Shown in pieces: positions 25,828 through 33,976 of a DNA stretch of 64,000 nucleotides. Source of the DNA: Polynucleobacter nymphae (GTDB lineage: Bacteria > Pseudomonadota > Gammaproteobacteria > Burkholderiales > Burkholderiaceae). The DNA lies in assembly GCF_018882155.1 (NCBI RefSeq), contig NZ_JACVPA010000001.1:868001-932000 (forward strand), in the 5' to 3' direction. A model generated the notes under the pieces. That model was not told the DNA's origin, made no database searches, and saw only the letters and a program-made list of their open reading frames with translations. The translations under genes and the position numbers were made by a program. Each line of letters opens with the position of its first letter. Position 1 is the first letter of the stretch.

Positions 25828-27966
25828 CTAGAAGGTCATTCGGGCCCCCACTGAAATTGCCTGTGGCATACCCGCTTGATAGGCAGATGCCTGTGAGGCA
25901 ATATTAAAGGTGACATATTGGCGGTTAAACAAATTAACCACTGAAGCAAAAACTGAGGCTTGGGGTGTTACTTGGTAGTTCGCCTTTAGGCCTACTACCG
26001 CATATGCCGGTACCGGCAAAGAACCGGTTGCCATCCAAGAATTGCCGACATAACGCACTGTCGTTGTTAGGCTTGCTTGTGGCGTAGGGTAATAAGTTAC
26101 GCCTGCATTGGCCATATTCATCGGCACACCGCCAACTTGGGTATTGATGGGATCAGTAGTTGCACTCCAGGTCAGTACGGTACGTGTATAGGAATAGCCA
26201 CCATCTAAAGCCCAATGCGCACTGACATCATGGTGATACTGTAATTCAAGGCCGCGGCTTAATAGATTTTGTTGGTTAGTGTAGTAACTGACGTTGGTAT
26301 AACCGCCCGTACTTGTAGTGCAACCCGAAATACCTGAAGCATTACATAGACTAGTAGCAAAAGCAGAATTCGCATTCGTGATTTTGTAGCTCGTAATGGC
26401 ATTTTGAATATAGTTACTAAATCCAGTTAGTTGTGCAAAACCATTCTTCCAGCGATAGTCAGTACCTAACTCATAACCTGTCATGGTTTCTGGCGTTAAA
26501 TTCGCATTTGATATGGAGTAACCCGTTGTGCTATTGCCATAACTACGCAAGGTATTGTTCATGCTGGGCGCATGAAAAGCCTGATAGGCAGCAGTTCTCA
26601 GATCCCAATTACTAGTGGCTTTATAGAGTAAACCCAGTGATGGACTAAATTGATTCTTGCTTTGATTGGGGATATTTTGATAAGTCGGATTAGCCCCGTT
26701 GGCACCGGCGTTATAAAGCGTTGGCGTTTGGCTATTCCAGACATCGACTCTTGCTCCTAGCGTTGCTTCTAGTGGAATAGCACTTGCGCTTGATTTGATT
26801 TGGCCAAGTAAGCCATAAAAGTTTTGCTGCCCTTTTGCATAATTCACACTTGTCACCGCGCCACTGCCAGTGGTGCTCAGATTGTTACTTAAGTTTGATG
26901 CCGAGATATTGCGCGCATCTACCCCAAGGATGTATTGATCAATCCCAGCAACTTTGAGGTCATGCGTATATTGGGTAGAAGCTCCAAGGGTTGTATAAGG
27001 ATCCGTGTAATTAGCATTGATATAAGTACCGGCACTATTTGCAGTCTGCTTATAAAAATTCGTTGCCTGATAGTAGGCATTGACCTGCACCTTTTTATTG
27101 GTATCAAGCTTGGTAGTAGAGCCACCTGCCAAATCTGTCGTTTGTATAAAATTTCTTGCAATCGCAAAGTTATTGCTGAGGTCAGCCATGGTGCTGTGGC
27201 CCATTCTCAAGAAAGCATTGGTATCTTGCGTAGGCTTGAAATAATTTTGCAGACGAATGTTGGAATTTTGCGTCGCATTGGTGGTCATCCCCTTAGTGTT
27301 ATTTACTGGTGCTGGCGAAATCGAGGCGTAGTTCTGAAAACCCTCGCTCGCAAAGTAATCTGCAGAAAAGCGCATTTGCATCGCATCAGAAACTATCAGA
27401 TCTTTTGATGCAGCGACATTGCCAGTGCCAAAAGCGCCATAACTTGCAGAGACATCTTGGGAGCTATTCTTGGGCGTCTTAGTATTGATATTAATCACGC
27501 CACCCATGCCGTAGTTACCCCACAGACTAGAGACACCACCCCTTACAAACTCCACCGATTCAATTGAGGACATCGGAACCAGATTCCATTGCACGGTTCC
27601 GTAAAACGCATCATTGGCTGGCAATCCATCAATCAGTACCAAGGTGCGGCCATAGCCAAGACCGCGCACATTAATACTTTGCCCAGTAGGATCTTTTTGG
27701 TAATACGGCACATCATTTAAAAATACGCCTGGCACATTCTTAAGTACCTGATCAATCGTTTGATCGGGCGAAGACTCCAATACCTCTTTTGTCAGAATAG
27801 TAGTGTTGAGCGGAATTTGATTAAGCGGTGTCTCTGAACGGGTGGCATTGATCACTACATCACCAAGTTTTTGATCGTAATTGGGTGGTGGTGCAATTTG
27901 CGCAAAGGCCACCATTGGCAAGATCCATCCAAGGAATGCGATGCAATGACTTAATCTAAAACCCAT
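25828..27966 (-). CDS. TonB-dependent outer-membrane receptor
   Basis: About 712 residues with a signal peptide (MGFRLSHCIAFLGWILPMVAFAQ), a TonB-box-like GDVVINATRS, a plug domain (DQVLKNVPGVFLNDV, INVRGLGYGRTLVLIDGLPAND, VEFVRGGVSSLWGNYGMGGVININTK) and a 22-strand-type barrel ending SVGARMTF. The first ATG is at 27966; an upstream TTG at 27981 is less likely. The ligand could be a siderophore, a cofactor or a sugar. The gene sits just upstream of the PQQ-type dehydrogenase and its cytochrome on the same strand, which makes PQQ or the dehydrogenase substrate a candidate. No Fur box is obvious in front. Confidence 0.9.
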   Translation of the reverse strand: MGFRLSHCIAFLGWILPMVAFAQIAPPPNYDQKLGDVVINATRSETPLNQIPLNTTILTKEVLESSPDQTIDQVLKNVPGVFLNDVPYYQKDPTGQSINVRGLGYGRTLVLIDGLPANDAFYGTVQWNLVPMSSIESVEFVRGGVSSLWGNYGMGGVININTKTPKNSSQDVSASYGAFGTGNVAASKDLIVSDAMQMRFSADYFASEGFQNYASISPAPVNNTKGMTTNATQNSNIRLQNYFKPTQDTNAFLRMGHSTMADLSNNFAIARNFIQTTDLAGGSTTKLDTNKKVQVNAYYQATNFYKQTANSAGTYINANYTDPYTTLGASTQYTHDLKVAGIDQYILGVDARNISASNLSNNLSTTGSGAVTSVNYAKGQQNFYGLLGQIKSSASAIPLEATLGARVDVWNSQTPTLYNAGANGANPTYQNIPNQSKNQFSPSLGLLYKATSNWDLRTAAYQAFHAPSMNNTLRSYGNSTTGYSISNANLTPETMTGYELGTDYRWKNGFAQLTGFSNYIQNAITSYKITNANSAFATSLCNASGISGCTTSTGGYTNVSYYTNQQNLLSRGLELQYHHDVSAHWALDGGYSYTRTVLTWSATTDPINTQVGGVPMNMANAGVTYYPTPQASLTTTVRYVGNSWMATGSLPVPAYAVVGLKANYQVTPQASVFASVVNLFNRQYVTFNIASQASAYQAGMPQAISVGARMTF

Positions 27967-27997
27967 GCCTATAGTTACCAATGGTCGCCAATAAAAA

Positions 27998-28174
27998 CTA
28001 CTTTGTTTTTTTCTTACCCATTAAAGAAGCCAGCAAAGGGTTTGCCTCTGCCAGCTCTTTTTTAGATTTAGCCTTATCTGCTGCAGTTAACTTAGGGGTC
28101 TTGGCTGCATTTTTCATCCGCTGCGCAGTGACCAAAGCTAAGTTTTTATACAGGTCGGTTTTTTTCATGCTCAT
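27998..28174 (-). CDS. Small basic protein, 58 residues, unknown function
   Basis: A short ORF, MSMKKTDLYKNLALVTAQRM then KNAAKTPKLTAADKAKSKKE then LAEANPLLASLMGKKKTK, on the same strand as the TonB receptor and ending 31 nt before the receptor ATG. It is Lys/Ala-rich, with predicted helix and no membrane segment. It fills an otherwise unexplained gap in a run of - strand genes, and codon use looks like real coding sequence. The ATG at 28168 is an alternative start. I do not recognise the family. Confidence 0.55.
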   Translation of the reverse strand: MSMKKTDLYKNLALVTAQRMKNAAKTPKLTAADKAKSKKELAEANPLLASLMGKKKTK

Positions 28175-28219
28175 CAAAAATACTTTCTACGCTACTTATC
28201 TATTGAGTTACTTTGTTCG

Positions 28220-28798
28220 TTATTTAGTCAGCGAGCGGGCTGCAAGGCCTAAGAACAGCAAAGACCAGCCTTGTAAGAGTAATTCAATTGCGATCAACAA
28301 ACCGGGCAACCACAAGCTTGAGGCTGGGTAGCTATTCATAATGAGGACCCCCATCAAGATCGATAGCGCCGATGAAAGTACTAACCAGATCCATTCACTG
28401 AAATGGCGATGCTGAAATGCGGAAATTAAACGCAATACCCCGGTGACAAAAAAGATTGCTGCTAACCACAACGTAATTGCCTCAAGCGCAGGAATCGGAA
28501 AAGACCAAGTAAAGATCGCAGTAGCGATATAAAGAACAGCAAGCAGCAGTTGCACGCCCACACTCTTCCAGCCCTGTGATTTGAGAGCATGTAAGCCCTG
28601 CAAGACCCCACCAGCAAACAAAAAGATACCTAGAACATTAATGGATATAAAGGAGAATAAGGTCTGACCGGCAATACCAATCATCCCGAGCACAACAAAC
28701 AAAATACCCAGGCCAATGAGAGCCCCAGGAATCTTGGCAGCGGCGCCAAGTACCTTGCTACGCATTTCATTGATTTGTGCAGCATTAAGTTCAGTCAT
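28220..28798 (-). CDS. HdeD/DUF308-family membrane protein
   Basis: About 192 residues with six hydrophobic helices in three two-helix units, as in HdeD of the E. coli acid-resistance island (DUF308). Segments include PGALIGLGILFVVLGMIGIAG, GGVLQGLHALKSQG and SGALSILMGVL-like repeats. I prefer the ATG at 28798 (MTELNAAQINEMRSK), because the upstream extension to 28870 lacks family character. Function of the family outside enterics is unclear. Confidence 0.82.
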   Translation of the reverse strand: MTELNAAQINEMRSKVLGAAAKIPGALIGLGILFVVLGMIGIAGQTLFSFISINVLGIFLFAGGVLQGLHALKSQGWKSVGVQLLLAVLYIATAIFTWSFPIPALEAITLWLAAIFFVTGVLRLISAFQHRHFSEWIWLVLSSALSILMGVLIMNSYPASSLWLPGLLIAIELLLQGWSLLFLGLAARSLTK

Positions 28799-28873
28799 TT
28801 GGATGCTTTCTGTTATGAGTTCGGTGCTGCCATTCAAAATTGAAATGATCATGCTTGAGATGATCACCACTAC

Positions 28874-29689
28874 TTACAAAGCATTATCAATAGAGTCAAT
28901 GAAATCTCGTACCGCACGATTAAATGCAGCTGGCTGCTCAATATTAGAAAGATGAGCCGCATCTTCTAATACCACCATCTTAGACCCATCAATCAAACGA
29001 TTGAGCACAATGCCCTGCTCTACTGTACAAGCTGGGTCATAGCGCCCTGAAAGCACTAAAGTAGGAGTTTTGATCTTGAGTAACATCGTGCTTTGTGCCA
29101 TGTCTCGCACTGCGCTACCACAAGCCATGTAACCATCCACATTAGTTCCTAAAATCATCTGACGGACTTTTTCAATCTCTGCTGGTGCACGCTCAATAAA
29201 AGGTGCTGTAAACCAACGCTTGATCGTGCCATCTACTAAACCGGCGATACCTTGCGTCTTTGCGATTTCAAAACGCTCTTTCCACAAACTACGAGGCGGC
29301 ATTTCAGAAGCAGTATTACAAAGGGATAAAGAGTAAATTCGCTCAGGGTAGCGCGCGCCTAATTGCTGACCAATCATGCCGCCAATCGACAGCCCCATAA
29401 AATGCACCTTCTCAATTCCCAGTGCATCTAATAATCCAATCGCATCATCAGCTAATTGCGCTATGCTATAAGGGCCAGGGCTAACTTCAGAACCCCCATG
29501 CCCACGCTTGTCATAGCGTAGTACCCGGTAACGGTCTGCTAAGGCAGGTACGTTCCAATCCCACATACTGCCGTTGGCCATCAAGCTATTCGCAACCAAA
29601 AGAACCCGGCCCTCTTTGGGGCCATCAAATCGATAGGCCACATCAAAGCCATTGACCTGGATTGTCTGTTTATCTTGCATTTGTGTCAT
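28874..29689 (-). CDS. Alpha/beta hydrolase, 3-oxoadipate enol-lactonase-like
   Basis: 271-residue alpha/beta hydrolase with the nucleophile elbow FMGLSIGGMIGQQLG, the oxyanion region near LVANSLMANGSMWDWNVPAL, the Asp in LSGRYDPACTVEQG and the catalytic His in EDAAHLSNIEQPAAFNRAVRDFI. The pattern is closest to PcaD, which opens 3-oxoadipate enol-lactone in protocatechuate breakdown. No other pca genes are nearby, so the true substrate is open. Confidence 0.85.
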   Translation of the reverse strand: MTQMQDKQTIQVNGFDVAYRFDGPKEGRVLLVANSLMANGSMWDWNVPALADRYRVLRYDKRGHGGSEVSPGPYSIAQLADDAIGLLDALGIEKVHFMGLSIGGMIGQQLGARYPERIYSLSLCNTASEMPPRSLWKERFEIAKTQGIAGLVDGTIKRWFTAPFIERAPAEIEKVRQMILGTNVDGYMACGSAVRDMAQSTMLLKIKTPTLVLSGRYDPACTVEQGIVLNRLIDGSKMVVLEDAAHLSNIEQPAAFNRAVRDFIDSIDNAL

Positions 29690-29789
29690 TTATCTCGAAC
29701 TCCCAATAATCTTTATTTATCTATTCCAAAGAGCATGTTAGATTATCCGATGAAACAAGCAGAAACTATAAAAATACTCAGGAGATCAG

Positions 29790-30794
29790 ATGCTCACCTC
29801 ATCTAAACAGGCAAAACCTGCTTTCAATAGTCTTATTCTTGGCAAGCTCATTCTTGCCCTCAGTTTTTACTTTGGGATCAGTCTGGCTCAAGCCCAGAAC
29901 TACCCCAATCGGACAGTCAAAATGGTAGTCCCTTTAACCACTGGTTCAGGCGCTGATATTGCCGGTCGCGTGGTTGCCAAAAGCCTGACAGAGTCTTGGA
30001 AGCAACCGGTCATTATTGAAAACCGTCCGGGTGCTGGCGGACTCATTGGCACTGGAGTGGTTGTGAACTCTGAGCCAGATGGTTACACCTGGTTAGTTCA
30101 GTCTGCATCTTATGCAGCCAATCCGGCGATTTACAAAAAACTGCCTTATGACCCACTCAAGAGTTTGATTGATGTTGCCATTTTGGGGCAAACACCGTAC
30201 GTCATGATCACTGCAGCCGATGGCCCATACCAAACCATTCGCGATCTAGTCATCGCTGCTAAATCCAAACCTGGGGAAATTACTTTTGCTTCTGCAGGTG
30301 TTGGTAGCTCTACCCATTTGGCCGCTGAATACTTTAATCAAGTGATGGGCATCAAACTCATTCATGTACCTTATAAAGGCTCACCTGAAGCCATTTCTGA
30401 CACCATGTCTGGTCGCACTGCTTTTTATATGGCACCACTAGATACTGCGATTGGTCAACTCAAAGGTGGCAAGGTCAGAGCCCTTGGGGTCACTAGCAAA
30501 ACCCGCAATGCGGCAGTACCCGAGATTGCTAGCGTGGCAGAGCAAGGCTATCCCAACTTTGAAATTGGTTTGTGGTTTGGTGTTTGGGCGCCAGCAGGTA
30601 CTGCACCTGCGATTGTGAAAAAGATTAATCAAGATATTAATCAAGCGATGCAAGACCCTGAAGTCAAAACTGCTTATGAAACCAAAGGTATTAAAGCAAC
30701 CCCAATGAACCCTGCTGAATTTGCTAAATTTGTCCGCGATGAAATGGCTAAGTATCAAAAGATTGCTAAAGAGGCCAATATCGAACCGCAATAA
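29790..30794 (+). CDS. Bug-family (TctC-type) periplasmic solute-binding protein
   Basis: 334-residue exported solute receptor. The signal peptide ends around SLAQAQ, then the Bug hallmark NYPNRTVKMVVPLTTGSGADIAGRVVAKSL, IIENRPGAGGLIGTGVVVNSEPDGYT and STHLAAEYFNQVMGIKLIHVPYKGSPEAISD. These capture carboxylates for tripartite tricarboxylate transporters, yet no TctA/TctB genes are near, as is usual for the many orphan Bug proteins of Burkholderiales. It has a strong ribosome site (AGGAG) and is followed after 12 nt by an amidohydrolase that may act on the captured ligand. Confidence 0.93.
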   Translation: MLTSSKQAKPAFNSLILGKLILALSFYFGISLAQAQNYPNRTVKMVVPLTTGSGADIAGRVVAKSLTESWKQPVIIENRPGAGGLIGTGVVVNSEPDGYTWLVQSASYAANPAIYKKLPYDPLKSLIDVAILGQTPYVMITAADGPYQTIRDLVIAAKSKPGEITFASAGVGSSTHLAAEYFNQVMGIKLIHVPYKGSPEAISDTMSGRTAFYMAPLDTAIGQLKGGKVRALGVTSKTRNAAVPEIASVAEQGYPNFEIGLWFGVWAPAGTAPAIVKKINQDINQAMQDPEVKTAYETKGIKATPMNPAEFAKFVRDEMAKYQKIAKEANIEPQ

Positions 30795-30806
30795 AAAGTA
30801 GCTCTA

Positions 30807-31727
30807 GTGAAGCAAGATCTATCAGCACTACTGTGCCAAGCCCCTGATCCAGAAATTCGATCGCCAAAGATCATATTTCCTGCTGGGGCAGTAGATTGTC
30901 ATGCGCACGTCTGTGGCCCTGCTCGTGTCTTTCCTTATGCGCAAGAGCGCATTTATACCCCACCCGATGCTACTGTAGAGAACTATCAAGCTCTATTACA
31001 GATGCTGGGTATCGATCGCGCAGTGCTAGTTCAGCCCAGCGTATATGGCACAGACAATCGAGCAATGCTTACTGCACTCAAAGCCTATCCAAAACAATTT
31101 CGTGGTGTTGCAGTTATTCCGAATGAGCCAGCTGATGTGAGTGATCGCTCTTTAGAAGAACTACATTTGGCTGGAGTACGTGGGATACGTTGCAATATGG
31201 TTGATGTCGCTGACAAGTCGGCGGGATTACCGATTCAAACTCTTAGAGCATTAGCAGAGCGCATCAAACCTTTTGGCTGGCATTTGGAATTACTCATGCA
31301 TGTCAACGAGTATCCAGATTTGGCTGCTGTGTTTAAAAACTTTCCAGTGGATTTAGTATTTGGGCATTTTGGCTACTCCCATGCAAAACACGGCATTGCT
31401 GACAAAGGCTTTGAAGGATTGCTAGAACTCATGCGCAATGGACAAGCTTGGGTCAAGATGACGGGGCCCTACCGTATTTGCGATGGCAATCTGCCCTATG
31501 CCGACATGCGTCCATTTAATGATGCTGTGATTGAAGCAAACTCAAAGAGGTTAATTTGGGGTAGCGACTGGCCCCATGTGATGGTGAAAAAACAGATGCC
31601 TCATGATGCAGACCTGTGTGAGCTCTTCGGCAGCTGGGTAACTGATTCCTCCCTGAGAAAGACCATCTTGGTCGATAACCCCTGTATCCTGTATGACTTT
31701 CCGGCATTTAGTAAAGTCGGCACTTAA
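30807..31727 (+). CDS. Amidohydrolase-superfamily lactonase (LigI-like)
   Basis: 306-residue TIM-barrel metal hydrolase. The metal motif is VDCHAHVCGP, with VFGHFGYSH and the C-terminal RLIWGSDWPHVM typical of 2-pyrone-4,6-dicarboxylate lactonase and related dicarboxylate lactonases. The start is a GTG at 30807. It lies 12 nt behind a Bug solute-binding gene, suggesting that the same lactone or carboxylate is bound and then hydrolysed. The exact substrate is not known. Confidence 0.86.
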   Translation: MKQDLSALLCQAPDPEIRSPKIIFPAGAVDCHAHVCGPARVFPYAQERIYTPPDATVENYQALLQMLGIDRAVLVQPSVYGTDNRAMLTALKAYPKQFRGVAVIPNEPADVSDRSLEELHLAGVRGIRCNMVDVADKSAGLPIQTLRALAERIKPFGWHLELLMHVNEYPDLAAVFKNFPVDLVFGHFGYSHAKHGIADKGFEGLLELMRNGQAWVKMTGPYRICDGNLPYADMRPFNDAVIEANSKRLIWGSDWPHVMVKKQMPHDADLCELFGSWVTDSSLRKTILVDNPCILYDFPAFSKVGT

Positions 31728-31766
31728 GTAAGATACGAAATACCAGCAAGAAAGAAATGAAATCCC

Positions 31767-31994
31767 ATGGATAACACCCTTACCGTCATTCTTGGCATTG
31801 TTGCCATGCTCCTACCACTTGTAGTGGGACGCCTCGTCTGGAAACGCTTTGATCAATATTTTGGTCGTAATGATGAAGCCTATATGGATAGCCTTGGATA
31901 CTTCCTCAAGAAAATTGGTATTACGATCCTAGTCGCTTTTGTGCTGCTATGGATTGGTATCACCTTAGTCTTTAACGGCAGCGCAGTTTCATAA
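31767..31994 (+). CDS. Small two-helix membrane protein, unknown
   Basis: 75 residues: an N-terminal membrane helix (about 5-24, LTVILGIVAMLLPLVVGRLV), a polar loop (KRFDQYFGRNDEAYMDSLG) and a second helix (about 53-70). No family recognised. It is in the same direction as the neighbours on both sides. Confidence 0.65.
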   Translation: MDNTLTVILGIVAMLLPLVVGRLVWKRFDQYFGRNDEAYMDSLGYFLKKIGITILVAFVLLWIGITLVFNGSAVS

Positions 31995-32024
31995 GTACTG
32001 CGAAGCAAAAAAATATCCAATCAG

Positions 32025-32396
32025 ATGAACGATCAACTCAAAACTATTTTCCTTAAAGCAAAACTGAACTTTGCTGTACTAGCAGCCATTCTTTTGATTG
32101 CTGTTGTTGGTAAGGTGATCAATCCCCAATTTACCAATACGGTTTTTCTGACCGCAGACCAATTGGTCTCTGATTTATATATTGTCTTTATTGCAATTAC
32201 TTTGGGCGCCTTTATTCCCAACTTTAAGTTAGTTGCTTTTGGCTCAATTGCTGCCTTTGTTGGGGCAGCAATCCTGATTCAACTGGGCATCTTTACTTAC
32301 TTAACAATCGATTATGTCTTTGCAATCTTGATTGTGATTCTTGGTTTTGCATCGATTGCCAATCTCTATAGGCACTATCGAGAGTTTCGGTTTTAA
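32025..32396 (+). CDS. Membrane protein of 123 residues, unknown
   Basis: Four predicted membrane helices (about residues 14-31, 47-65, 70-88, 92-113) and a short basic C-terminus (YRHYREFRF). No known motif. It lies between the two-helix protein and the large membrane protein at 32434, probably in one transcript. Confidence 0.65.
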   Translation: MNDQLKTIFLKAKLNFAVLAAILLIAVVGKVINPQFTNTVFLTADQLVSDLYIVFIAITLGAFIPNFKLVAFGSIAAFVGAAILIQLGIFTYLTIDYVFAILIVILGFASIANLYRHYREFRF

Positions 32397-32433
32397 TCAG
32401 ACCAAAGCAAGTCGCCAACAGTAGATCAATGGC

Positions 32434-33969
32434 ATGAAATCTCTTCTAAAACAATGCAGCCCTTATTTCCTGATTGGCCTAGTACTAACGGTACTGTTTT
32501 ACGGTACTGGATATAACCGCAACTGGTCTTTTTGGGCCGACCAAGAATTAACACTCGGCTATAACGGACTTTTAATTAATTCTGGGCTTAATCAAGAATA
32601 TATTGATCATCCAGGGTTTTTCTCAATTCATCTCATCGCCCTGCTTCTGAAGGTAGGAAGCCTTCTGGGCTTAAGCGATATTAATAATATTATGCAGTTC
32701 AATCAAGCGCCATCGATGTTTGATGCAATGCGTTATCTAGTGATTTCTGCGAGACATGCTGCATTACTTACTACCTTTGCATTAATCTCTGGCGTCTACT
32801 ATGTGAGTAAGCAAATTTTTAAGAGTGCGGGCATTGCACTACTGGTAGCATTTTTGGCGTTTGTCAGCAATGGCGTCTTTTACCATTTCACCGCCACGCG
32901 GACAGAGCCAATCGCCTTTCTATTCTTGATGCTAGCCTTGTATTACTTTGTTGCCAGCTATCAAAATAGCTCTTTCAAGAAATATCTTGTACTTCAGCTC
33001 TGCCTCATTTGCTTTTTCTGTGCAGCGCTCAATAAAGCACAAATCATTGTTCTAGCACCCTTTTACTTCTGTTGGGCGACTTACTTTATCCCCACTACCA
33101 ATTTAATTGCGAAAGAGACTTCTAGGAATATTACCTTCGCGTTTTTAGCAGCACTCTCCTATGCCATCTTGCTCTACTTTTATTTTATTCAGTCGACGGG
33201 CATTGGCTTCCTATTTAATGTGGCCTTAGTGAGCTTTTTTAATCTCCTGATTGCAGGTATAGCGCTTAAGATCCAGCGCAAGAATGCCTTCATAGCAGTC
33301 GCTATTTTTAATGCCTGCTATCTGCTTGCTTTTTTAGTTGTGGAATTAATAAGCACCCAAATCAATCTGGGAATCTCTATTTTTGGCAATATTGCTGACC
33401 CCATGAGAATGCTAGGATTTTTAAAGGCTGATCCCTCTCAGATAATGCATCCTGAAAATCATTTTTCAGCAAGCGCATCTATTTTAGAGAGAGTTTCTAG
33501 CTTACTAGGGTTTGCTGCCAGTCCGCTAATAGAGACTTTTGGGAGGATTTCATCTTCTACCCTCCTCATTACATTTATTGTTATGACACTAATATATCAA
33601 TGCAAGAGTATTGCGAAGAAAGAATGGTGGTTTGGATGCTTTAGTCTCGCTAGCTTCTATATTGTCAGTTTAGTGAATAAATTTCGTTATTTAGATGCAC
33701 CGCAGTACCGCATCTTTTCTGAATTTTTCCTATTCACGTTTGCACTCTTGCTGATCTATAAAATGCCGCAACGGTTACAAAAGAGAACTCTAGGTATTTT
33801 AATATTCTTGACTCTACTGGCAAATCTAGTGCCCTATACCCATTACTACAATTGGTTAATACGCAAAGGGTCTCACCCCTTCTGCCAATCTGGGCTCATT
33901 CCTGTTCACCAGCGAATGGATGCTAAAAGAATTGATCTGGAATGTATCCAGCCTTCTGCAGAGCATTAA
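32434..33969 (+). CDS. Polytopic membrane protein, GT39/GT-C-like glycosyltransferase candidate
   Basis: 511 residues with roughly eleven membrane helices. After helix 1 a periplasmic loop carries WADQELTLGYNGLLINSGLNQEYIDHPGFFSIHL. The acidic pair (WADQE) in the first loop and the following HPGF match GT-C enzymes that use polyprenyl-phosphate sugars; FTATRTEPIAFLFLMLALYYF also fits. It converges with a methyltransferase/glycosyltransferase fusion whose GT2 part resembles polyprenyl-phosphate sugar synthases, so the two could form one glycan-transfer path. No family is certain. Confidence 0.68.
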   Translation: MKSLLKQCSPYFLIGLVLTVLFYGTGYNRNWSFWADQELTLGYNGLLINSGLNQEYIDHPGFFSIHLIALLLKVGSLLGLSDINNIMQFNQAPSMFDAMRYLVISARHAALLTTFALISGVYYVSKQIFKSAGIALLVAFLAFVSNGVFYHFTATRTEPIAFLFLMLALYYFVASYQNSSFKKYLVLQLCLICFFCAALNKAQIIVLAPFYFCWATYFIPTTNLIAKETSRNITFAFLAALSYAILLYFYFIQSTGIGFLFNVALVSFFNLLIAGIALKIQRKNAFIAVAIFNACYLLAFLVVELISTQINLGISIFGNIADPMRMLGFLKADPSQIMHPENHFSASASILERVSSLLGFAASPLIETFGRISSSTLLITFIVMTLIYQCKSIAKKEWWFGCFSLASFYIVSLVNKFRYLDAPQYRIFSEFFLFTFALLLIYKMPQRLQKRTLGILIFLTLLANLVPYTHYYNWLIRKGSHPFCQSGLIPVHQRMDAKRIDLECIQPSAEH

Positions 33970-33976
33970 CTGGTAT

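Noticed and set aside
26935-27408. 157-codon + strand ORF inside the TonB receptor gene
   Set aside because: Shadow of the receptor reading frame; no domain or ribosome site.
27981-28331. 116-codon + strand ORF
   Set aside because: It is antisense to the better-supported 58-residue gene and to the start of the TonB receptor region, and its composition looks like non-coding shadow.
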